A DNA stretch of 53,393 bases, from positions 1 through 53,393 of the IMG/VR virus record IMGVR_UViG_3300023179_000142; one strand, written 5' to 3'. Position 1 is the stretch's first letter, and every line of letters starts with the position of its first letter. The DNA is from a virus. The notes under the pieces are model-generated. The model saw nothing but the letters and a program-made list of their open reading frames with translations. It was not told where the DNA came from and searched no databases. Position numbers and translations under genes: made by a program. Below are positions 44,669-52,600 of the stretch, one piece after another.

Positions 44669-45679
44669 ATGGCAGCTCAACCAAAAGTTGAATTATTTAG
44701 TGGTCGTGTAAAGAAAGTCGCAGCTCGCGATATCATGACCAAAGGTTATGGTACTGGTAAGAGTAGGTATGAGGTACGAACACCAGGACAGAAACAGGAA
44801 AATGGTTACTTAAAATTAAGTGAAGCAGAACCAAACTTATTTGTACCATGGCGTAGTGTCAACCCTGAAACAAATATAGCTACTGATGCAGACCCAGCTA
44901 TACAAGTCGGCATCGAAAATGTACTTTATCCAACTATTAAAGTAAACGGTGTTGATGTTAGTCAAGCACCAGCTGACAGTACTTTAAGAGCTATGCTAGT
45001 ATCTGACAAATGGGGTAATAGAACATGGAGTAATAAGATTGCTCTTGACGCTAATGATAACATGATTATTAATAGTAACTTGTTTGTCAATGGTACAACT
45101 GTAGAAGTTAATACAGTACAAACCACAATTGATGATCCAATTATTACTATTGGTGGTGATAATGAAGATCTTGTTAGTGAACTGAATGGCCAAACAGATC
45201 GTGGTATTGAATTCCGTTGGTGGGATCCATTGGCTGATGAAGGACGAGGTGCAGCTAAATTAGGTTTCTTTGGATTCAAGGCTAGCACACGTACTTTTAC
45301 ATTTATCCCAAGTGGTCGTAACGAAAATGAAATCTTCATTGGTGATAGTGGTACAAGTGAGGGTGCTTTTGAAGTTCCAAACTTGAGCACACAGAATATT
45401 TTTACACCAACAGATGTTAATTTACGTATAGCTCCAGGTGGTAGTGGTACAGTGATTATTGAAAGTGCTATTACACAAGGTACATGGCGTGCTGATGTTA
45501 TTGATGTTGGGTATGGTGGAACTGGCCGAGTAGAACTACAAGAAGGTGGTATATTATTTGGTAACGGTGACGACCCAGTAGGCGTAACCAATCCAGCATT
45601 GGCTAATGGTAGTTTATTACAGAGCGATTTAGGGGGTAGACCTTATTTTAGTAATATAATAGATTGCGGTAGGTTTTAA
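44669..45679 (+). CDS. Fiber/structural protein with MAAQxxVELFSGRVKKV start (336 aa)
   Basis: The N-terminus (MAAQPKVELFSGRVKKV, later YLKLSEAEPNL) is shared with the 713-aa protein at 45826, so both probably dock to the same virion partner. Residues 131-165 carry the NLFVNGTTVEVNTVQTTIDD motif, as in the 371-aa protein. Near 280-310 the GYGGTGRVELQEGGILFGNG segment is a common fiber-tip motif (GGTG, then ILFGNG). The end, IIDCGRF, resembles the MIDCGEY end of the 531-aa protein. This is a short modular fiber. The SD is AAGGA, 13 bases upstream. Confidence 0.7.
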   Translation: MAAQPKVELFSGRVKKVAARDIMTKGYGTGKSRYEVRTPGQKQENGYLKLSEAEPNLFVPWRSVNPETNIATDADPAIQVGIENVLYPTIKVNGVDVSQAPADSTLRAMLVSDKWGNRTWSNKIALDANDNMIINSNLFVNGTTVEVNTVQTTIDDPIITIGGDNEDLVSELNGQTDRGIEFRWWDPLADEGRGAAKLGFFGFKASTRTFTFIPSGRNENEIFIGDSGTSEGAFEVPNLSTQNIFTPTDVNLRIAPGGSGTVIIESAITQGTWRADVIDVGYGGTGRVELQEGGILFGNGDDPVGVTNPALANGSLLQSDLGGRPYFSNIIDCGRF

Positions 45680-45686
45680 CCAAAAT

Positions 45687-45694
45687 TATAAATA
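45687..45694 (+). promoter_or_regulatory. Late promoter box TATAAATA
   Basis: This is a perfect T4-type late box, eight bases after the stop of the 336-aa gene and 131 nt before the ATG at 45826. A small AGTCT/AGACT hairpin with a GTAA tetraloop and five T residues (45694-45711) overlaps it and may terminate the upstream transcript. Confidence 0.65.
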
Positions 45695-45711
45695 GTCTGT
45701 AAAGACTTTTT
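45694..45711 (+). terminator. Weak terminator with GTAA tetraloop
   Basis: A five-pair stem AGTCT/AGACT with a GNRA-type loop GTAA is followed by TTTTT. It follows the 336-aa gene and overlaps the start of the next late promoter. The stem is short, so termination would be weak. Confidence 0.4.
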
Positions 45712-45726
45712 GAACAAAGAGTTAGA

Positions 45727-45825
45727 ATGATCCGCAATGAATTATTATCTATTATCTTGAGCAAAAACGGGTCTGTACAAGGCCCGTTTTTATATGTAGC
45801 GACAGGAAAGGGGGCTAGATCTTAA
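45727..45825 (+). CDS. Possible small leader ORF (32 aa)
   Basis: ATG at 45727 opens a 32-codon frame (MIRNELLSIILSKNGSVQGP and on) whose TAA abuts the ATG at 45826. It spans a strong hairpin, and its SD is weak. It could be a leader peptide coupled to the 713-aa gene, or chance. It is listed because its stop touches the next start exactly. Confidence 0.25.
   Translation: MIRNELLSIILSKNGSVQGPFLYVATGKGARS
45763..45791 (+). terminator. Strong hairpin with A/T-flanked GC stem in the leader of the 713-aa gene
   Basis: AAAAACGGGTC pairs with GGCCCGTTTTT over 11 positions (one G-U) with the loop TGTACAA. It has the form of a bidirectional rho-independent terminator. It lies downstream of a late promoter and 35 nt before the next start, which suggests attenuation or partial read-through, or termination of the upstream operon. 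Confidence 0.75.
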
Positions 45826-47967
45826 ATGGCAGCACAACAAAGAGTTGAACTTTTTAGCGGCCGTGTTAAAAAGGTCAAGCCCGCAAATGTCAGCGAGCAA
45901 AGGTATGATTTTCTAAAACTGAGTGAAGCCGAACCAGATTTAGGCGTTCCTGAAACTACGGATAGTGCTGATGTTAAACGCATATTATTAACAGATAAGA
46001 ATGGCAAACGCTATTGGAGTGACACTGTACAGATTGATCAAAATGGAGATTTTCAGACTACAGGACAAATGCAGGCAGATGCCTTTCATACAGATCGTTT
46101 AGAAGTAACAGACAGCGGGTTAAACGCAAGATTTGCAAATGAGGATATTAATCTAACCACTGTGGGAGACCTAACAACCACAGGATTGGTTAAATTTAAT
46201 TCTGCCATGGGTGTGAAAATAGGCCAGCCAGATGAGGGTGAATTAGCTACTAGAGCAGTGGCAATGACTACTGCCACACCAATAAGTAGAGGAATAGCAC
46301 AAATGAATGTTATTTTAGGAAAGTTAGTACCAAAACCACCACCAAATTTTCCTAAACTAAAAAATGGTAATGTTCAGCCTTTTACAATTTTAGGTGTTTC
46401 TAGTTATAGAATGTGTAACTTTATACAAAGTGATAGAACTGGTGATGCTATTACTAACAGTGTTGCTGGTGGTACAGTAGTGAATCAAGTGTTAAGAACA
46501 TCATCCTATCAAACAAGTACTATAAATGATTGTGGCCCAGGAGATAGAGGTACTGTTACAATTTATAAAAACGGTGTTGCTGCTGGTAGTAAAGCATTGA
46601 CACCTGAATTAAAAGAAAGTGAAAACGACCTAAGTCCAGTATACCTACTAGGTAAGGACAATGAAACTGTTGGAGACTTAGTTATAACAGATGATAAAGA
46701 TTATGCTTTGGTAGCAGTTCCATCTATCAGTCCTCTGTTTTGGCAAGTATTTGACTCAAGAGGACAGGGAAATGTACAGGAAGGTTGGAACAAGGTTCAA
46801 ATAAAGCATAATAATCTTTTTCCAGAAACTGTTCCTGCTACTGTAGGTGAAACAAGTGTAGCCTATTGGTATTATGATAATAGTACTTCTGAACCTCCTG
46901 TATTTTCTGATGTATTGTTTGAACCAGAATCAACACCTACACTAAGTTATAGTAGTGGTATCGCACATTATTCTAGTGCTACTACTTTTGTACTAAGTTT
47001 CAAGATTTCAAAATTAAGTAAAAATATGTACCCAACATACAATGAGTTTATAACTGGTACAGGTGGTGGGGCTTTTAATACACCAGTGACATTGACCTAT
47101 GCGTCAGCTAAAGCTAATAATCCTGCATTTAGTGATTTACCGTTACCAAGGAATTATTTAAATAATTCAAGTTTATCTTTATCAACTACTGTTACTGTAA
47201 AAAATGGTGTTGGTAGAAGCACTGCTCCTGTCACATTAACAGCCGATAATAGTTATGGTACAACCACACAGAATTTTACTCCTAGTGGCGGTGTATTATT
47301 CAAAACTGGAACAAGTAATACAAATACTATAGATGAAACTAATTTAGAAGTTGCTGCCGGATTTGGTAGTGGCAGTGCCAACGGATATCGTATAGTAAAT
47401 CCAGGCAGCGGAGATAACCCAAGTTTTTCAGCCAACGCAGTGGCTTTTAATTCACAAACAAGTCCGCTACAAGATTATGATGCTGTGGTTGTAGGACAAG
47501 GTAATCAAGCAGTTTTAAAGCATGATATTACAGATTATACAAATTTTTTACCACCTGGACCAAATCTAAATACTGGCGGAAGGAGTGGTCCTCAATATTT
47601 TACCTTTAAATTTATTAGAGGTTCTGTGAGTAAGTTCAAAATTAATATTGACGGAATTATTCATGGTCTTTGGGTAGCAGTTCCAGGAAATGGTATAGCT
47701 ACCGATAATGGTCTCAATGGATGGTTAGACATGAGCATACCGTATGGAGGTAGCGGTGTTCCAGGTACAGGAACAGGCGGAAATAGATCTAATGGATGTA
47801 GTGAAGGTGGTATAATTACATTAGGTCAAGATGTAGATCAAAGTAGAATATGTACGTTTGGAACAGTGAGTACTAGTAATACTGCCACTAGTGAAGTGTA
47901 TATAAGAATAAAATTAACAACAAGTGATATTGTTAGAGCATTAAGTTTATCAGGAGCAACTAACTAA
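45826..47967 (+). CDS. Chimeric fiber protein, first member of duplicated cassette B (713 aa)
   Basis: Residues 1-50 (MAAQQRVELFSGRVKKV, YDFLKLSEAEPDLGVP) match the start of the 336-aa protein just upstream. From about residue 150 onward the sequence follows the C-terminal two thirds of the 953-aa protein: GIAQMNVILGKLVPKPPPNF, VAYWYYDNSTSEPPVFSD, YSSGIAHYSSATTF, GPQYFTFKFIRGSVSKF, SEVYIRIKLTT. It is therefore a natural chimera of one docking domain and another fiber body. A purine-rich SD region (AGGAAAGGGGG) lies upstream. Its TAATG junction overlaps the next gene by one base. A trimeric receptor-binding or whisker fiber is likely. Confidence 0.7.
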   Translation: MAAQQRVELFSGRVKKVKPANVSEQRYDFLKLSEAEPDLGVPETTDSADVKRILLTDKNGKRYWSDTVQIDQNGDFQTTGQMQADAFHTDRLEVTDSGLNARFANEDINLTTVGDLTTTGLVKFNSAMGVKIGQPDEGELATRAVAMTTATPISRGIAQMNVILGKLVPKPPPNFPKLKNGNVQPFTILGVSSYRMCNFIQSDRTGDAITNSVAGGTVVNQVLRTSSYQTSTINDCGPGDRGTVTIYKNGVAAGSKALTPELKESENDLSPVYLLGKDNETVGDLVITDDKDYALVAVPSISPLFWQVFDSRGQGNVQEGWNKVQIKHNNLFPETVPATVGETSVAYWYYDNSTSEPPVFSDVLFEPESTPTLSYSSGIAHYSSATTFVLSFKISKLSKNMYPTYNEFITGTGGGAFNTPVTLTYASAKANNPAFSDLPLPRNYLNNSSLSLSTTVTVKNGVGRSTAPVTLTADNSYGTTTQNFTPSGGVLFKTGTSNTNTIDETNLEVAAGFGSGSANGYRIVNPGSGDNPSFSANAVAFNSQTSPLQDYDAVVVGQGNQAVLKHDITDYTNFLPPGPNLNTGGRSGPQYFTFKFIRGSVSKFKINIDGIIHGLWVAVPGNGIATDNGLNGWLDMSIPYGGSGVPGTGTGGNRSNGCSEGGIITLGQDVDQSRICTFGTVSTSNTATSEVYIRIKLTTSDIVRALSLSGATN

Positions 47968-49391
47968 TGGCCGTAGTTGATAAACAAAAAGTAGATTTAC
48001 TGTACAAGAAATTATTTGGTCTATCTAAAACTGATTTCAATACTTTAAAAGGTGCTAGTAACGAAACTATTCCTAGTCCTAGCCTATTGCGCGGCGACAA
48101 AATTTGGACTCAAGCAAATAGTATTATAAAGGCCCCGGCTTCACCAAATATAGTACAGAGTGTAGTTGAATATAGAACGATGGAATTAGTGCCCGATACC
48201 ACAACTACTCCTATAAATAATATATATCCTACTTACGTAGCTAAAGCAACAATATCAGGGAGTGAAGTAAAGTACGAAAATTGGATTAGTCCTGAATTTG
48301 GACCTGGATATTTAATTGAAGTTTTTATAGGTAATCCTGCCAGCGCGGGTACAAAAAAGATATTTGATGCTGGTATTAATGACAAAGGTGCTTACTATTT
48401 TGACTATATGTCAGGGGTACTTAATTTTACCAATTATTTAGACAATGGCGATAACTCAAATGTTATACCTGATGATCTAAGTGCAGGTGATAAAATATAT
48501 GTTAGAGGTTATAGATATATAGGGTTTGTTGGTCTTAGTGATCAAGCTGATGGTAAGTTTGGTAATTTACAACTTCTTAATAACACCATAAGAGCTATTA
48601 ATAAAGACCAGGAAGGCGATCCTATAACCGGTGATGTAATCTTAAAACCACAATTAGATGGTTACGCACGAGTACAAAGTAGTAGGTTTACACAACATTT
48701 AAGTGATGATGGATTATCAGAATTTAATACTGGATTTGGTAAAACTACATTATTAGTCAGCGCAACTACTACCAACGGAACTTGGAAGGAACTGACTTTA
48801 GACGGTTCAGATACCTTAATAGATACTAATCGGTTTGAATTAGAAAATAATCATTCTTATAAAGTAAAGGTAGAAATAAATTCAAAATTAATAGGCGGAA
48901 ATGAAAGCGCAAGTTGGAATCTAGAATTTTTAGCAACCAGAGGAGCAAATGCATCGACTACATCAATAATTGGAAATACATTAACTGAAAAAGTTTCAGG
49001 TTCATCAACCACATCTATTACTATTTTAACAACCAATGCAGGATCATTTACTGTTGGGGGGATATATAGAATCAAACAAAAAGGTGACACAGTTTGGGAA
49101 TCTATAGCATCTAATCCAAATATGGATTTTGAGGTGGGCACTGTGTTTACCGCCACAGGACCAGGCAGTGGTACTGGTATAGCAGAACAATATTTAGACG
49201 CAGCTACTATTTTAAATTATAGTTGGTCTGTAAAAGCAGAAGTTGGTACTACTGATGGTACACCTACTGGCACACCTAATGGAGTAATTAGGATATTAGT
49301 TAAAGGCCCAGACAAAATTAATATAGGTGACTCCGATAAAATCATTAAATGGTTCGCTGCGATAAATATAGTGGATATCTTCCAGGCTTAG
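47967..49391 (+). CDS. Fiber protein, second member of cassette B (474 aa)
   Basis: Residues 1-195 match the start of the 531-aa protein: KVDLLYKKLFGLSKTD, NETIPSPSLLRGDKIW, YYFDYMSGVLNFTNYLDNGD, VRGYRYIGFVGL. The C-terminal part differs. In place of the DVDGD shaft it has a globular beta region and, near residues 355-405, a module with VGGIYRIKQKGDTVWESIAS, then FEVGTVFTATGPGSGTGIAE. The same kind of module is inserted several times in the giant protein. The pair is translationally coupled to the 713-aa gene through TAATG. The role is probably as a partner fiber or adaptor of that protein. Confidence 0.7.
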   Translation: MAVVDKQKVDLLYKKLFGLSKTDFNTLKGASNETIPSPSLLRGDKIWTQANSIIKAPASPNIVQSVVEYRTMELVPDTTTTPINNIYPTYVAKATISGSEVKYENWISPEFGPGYLIEVFIGNPASAGTKKIFDAGINDKGAYYFDYMSGVLNFTNYLDNGDNSNVIPDDLSAGDKIYVRGYRYIGFVGLSDQADGKFGNLQLLNNTIRAINKDQEGDPITGDVILKPQLDGYARVQSSRFTQHLSDDGLSEFNTGFGKTTLLVSATTTNGTWKELTLDGSDTLIDTNRFELENNHSYKVKVEINSKLIGGNESASWNLEFLATRGANASTTSIIGNTLTEKVSGSSTTSITILTTNAGSFTVGGIYRIKQKGDTVWESIASNPNMDFEVGTVFTATGPGSGTGIAEQYLDAATILNYSWSVKAEVGTTDGTPTGTPNGVIRILVKGPDKINIGDSDKIIKWFAAINIVDIFQA

Positions 49392-49398
49392 AGACGCA

Positions 49399-49656
49399 AT
49401 GATTTTGATTAAAATATTTGTTAAATTGGCAAAAAACATAGTTTTTGACTATGAAAAAGCGCCTTTGAACCTGAATGTAAAATTAATAAAAACACTTTTT
49501 CTGAATATTATTTACTGTCAGCCAGTAATTTATGTTGTTTATAGCATTTGTAATAAAACATACAAACAAATCTTAAAACTAAGTTCTTCTATATTACATT
49601 GGCCAAAAAGTTATATTCAAAAATATTTTTTAGCTGAGTATTATAGAAGTCAATGA
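49399..49656 (+). CDS. Small basic hydrophobic protein, unknown (85 aa)
   Basis: The product is rich in Ile, Leu, Lys and Tyr, starts [20 protein letters not shown] and ends [14 protein letters not shown]. No family is recognised. A hydrophobic stretch lies near residues 33-50 ([18 protein letters not shown]) and could be a membrane segment. The SD is poor, but the gene fills the gap exactly and its TGA overlaps the ATG of the collagen-like gene (ATGA), which argues for a real coupled gene. It could be a fiber chaperone; that is speculation. Confidence 0.45.
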   Translation: MILIKIFVKLAKNIVFDYEKAPLNLNVKLIKTLFLNIIYCQPVIYVVYSICNKTYKQILKLSSSILHWPKSYIQKYFLAEYYRSQ

Positions 49657-52600
49657 GCGTCTTAAAACGATATTTCCAAGGTGTACAAGGAGTCCAAGAT
49701 GGCTGGCGTGCCATAATGATTGGCGCTCCTGGAAGCCAAGGTGTGCAGGGTGCTCAAGGAGCTAGTTTTGTAGGTGGAAATTTTGTATATCACCAAACTG
49801 TAGCAGCTGAAGTTTGGTCAGTACAACATAATCTTAATGTACAATATGTAACCGTACAGATTTATGATGATAATAATGAAAGTGTAGACTTAGGTAAACC
49901 AGGAAGCCCATATATTAAGGTTATTGATCCTGGGAATTTAAATGTTTATTGGGGTGACGGTAACCCTAGAACTGGTAGAATAAGTGTAATCAGTGGCGGT
50001 GGTCTACAAGGGCCACAGGGTATACAGGGTACATTTGGCCCAATAGGTCCAATAGGACCTCAGGGTGTACAAGGTCGTCAAGGACCCCAAGGTAATCAAG
50101 GTATACAAGGTATAGGTTTCATTTGGAAAGGTGACTATAGCCTTACAGAACCTTATGGTGAAAATGACGTAGTCTACTATAATGGATCTATTTGGGTCGC
50201 TATAAAACCAAATCAAGGTGGTCCACCCCCCGCAGATGGAAGTTTATACTGGGACTTGATGGCCACTCAAGGTCCACAAGGTATTCAAGGTTTTCAAGGT
50301 AGATTTGGACCAGTAGGACCTCAAGGTGTACAGGGTCGTCAAGGTATCCAAGGTGATTTAGGATTTCAAGGTGTACAGGGTGCTCAAGGTATCCAAGGTC
50401 GTGGTATTATTTGGAAAGGATATTGGAACGAATTTGATGAATATTCCAAAGGCGACATGGTCTACTATAATGGATCAAGTTGGGTAAGTATCGTTGGTCC
50501 AGTTCCAATAAACCGTGGTAATCGTCCGTATTTTGGAAGTGCTTATTGGGAACAAAGTACAGCACAAGGCGTTCAAGGTGTACAGGGTGTACAGGGTGTA
50601 CAAGGCGTACAAGGCGTACAAGGTGTCCAAGGAGTACAGGGAGTCCAAGGCGTACAGGGAGTCCAAGGTGTACAAGGTGTACAAGGGGTCCAAGGTGTAC
50701 AGGGCGTTCAAGGTGTTCAAGGTGTACAGGGTGTACAAGGTGTACAGGGTGTACAGGGCGTACAAGGCGTACAGGGTATTCAGGGTTTTGGTATTATTTG
50801 GAAAGAGAGTTATAGTTTTACCACAAGATATTATCAAAATGAAGCAATTTTTTATAATGGTTCTAGTTATATTGCAGTATATAAAGATCCAGCAGGTATA
50901 ACTCCAGGTATAATAGATCCTAATACAGTTCCAAGAATTGGTTACAGAGTATATTGGGATGTAGTTGCTACTCAAGGTATTCAAGGTTTACAGGGTGTAC
51001 AAGGTGTACAAGGTGTACAAGGTGTACAAGGTGTACAAGGTGTACAAGGTGTACAGGGTGTACAGGGTGTACAGGGCGTACAGGGCGTACAGGGTGTACA
51101 AGGTGTACAAGGTGTACAAGGCGTACAAGGCGTACAAGGCGTACAGGGCGTACAAGGTGTACAGGGCGTACAGGGTGTTCAAGGAGTACAGGGTGTACAG
51201 GGCGTACAGGGTGTACAGGGTGTACAAGGAGTACAGGGTGTACAGGGTGTACAGGGTGTACAGGGCGTACAAGGTGTACAAGGTGTACAAGGTGTACAAG
51301 GGGTACAAGGTGTACAGGGTGTACAGGGCGTACAGGGCGTACAGGGTGTACAAGGGGTACAAGGTGTACAGGGTGTACAAGGTGTACAAGGCGTCCAAGG
51401 TGTACAGGGCGTTCAAGGTGTACAAGGTGTACAGGGCGTACAGGGCGTACAAGGTGTACAGGGTGTACAAGGTGTACAGGGTGTACAGGGTGTACAGGGT
51501 GTACAAGGCGTTCAAGGCGTTCAAGGCGTTCAAGGTGTCCAAGGTGTACAGGGAGTTCAGGGTATACAGGGATTTGGTATTATCTGGATGGGAATGTATG
51601 ATTTTAATACTAGATATTATCAAAATGAAGTTGTTTTTTATAATGGATCAAGTTGGATAGTAAAATATAAAGGAGTAGAGGGAGTTACTCCTGGTGCTGA
51701 AAATCCATTGACAGTTCCTGGACCTCAAGATAATGATACATTTTGGGAGAGATTAGCCAGTCAAGGTACTCAGGGTGTACAGGGTGTACAGGGTGTTCAA
51801 GGCGTTCAAGGTGTACAGGGTGTACAGGGTGTACAGGGTGTACAGGGTGTACAAGGTGTACAAGGTGTACAAGGTGTACAGGGTGTACAAGGTGTACAAG
51901 GTGTACAAGGTTGGCAAGGTATCCAAGGAGTACAGGGTGTACAGGGTGTACAGGGTGTACAGGGTGTACAGGGCTTACAAGGTGTACAAGGTGTACAAGG
52001 AGTACAAGGTGTACAGGGTGTACAAGGTGTACAGGGCGTACAAGGTGTCCAAGGTGTACAGGGCGTACAAGGTGTCCAAGGTGTACAGGGTGTACAGGGT
52101 GTACAAGGTGTACAGGGTGTACAGGGCGTACAGGGTGTACAGGGTGTACAGGGCGTACAGGGTGTACAGGGTGTACAGGGCGTACAAGGTGTACAAGGCG
52201 TACAAGGTGTACAAGGTGTACAAGGTGTACAAGGTGTACAGGGCGTACAGGGCGTACAAGGTGTACAAGGTGTACAAGGTGTACAAGGTGTACAGGGTGT
52301 ACAGGGTGTACAGGGTGTACAAGGTGTACAGGGCGTACAAGGTGTACAAGGTGTACAAGGTGTACAGGGTGTACAGGGTGTACAGGGTGTACAGGGTGTA
52401 CAGGGTGTACAGGGCGTACAAGGTGTACAGGGAGTCCAAGGTGTACAGGGCGTTCAAGGTGTACAGGGTGTACAGGGTGTACAGGGTGTACAGGGTGTAC
52501 AGGGTGTACAAGGTATTCAAGGTATTCAGGGTGTTGGATTTATTTGGAGAGGGTTATGGAATCCAGAAACTGATTATATTATTAATAATGCTGTATTTTA

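Noticed and set aside
44962-45591. 209-residue minus-strand frame opposite the 336-aa gene
   Set aside because: Antisense shadow of a gene with clear fiber motifs; no SD or promoter.
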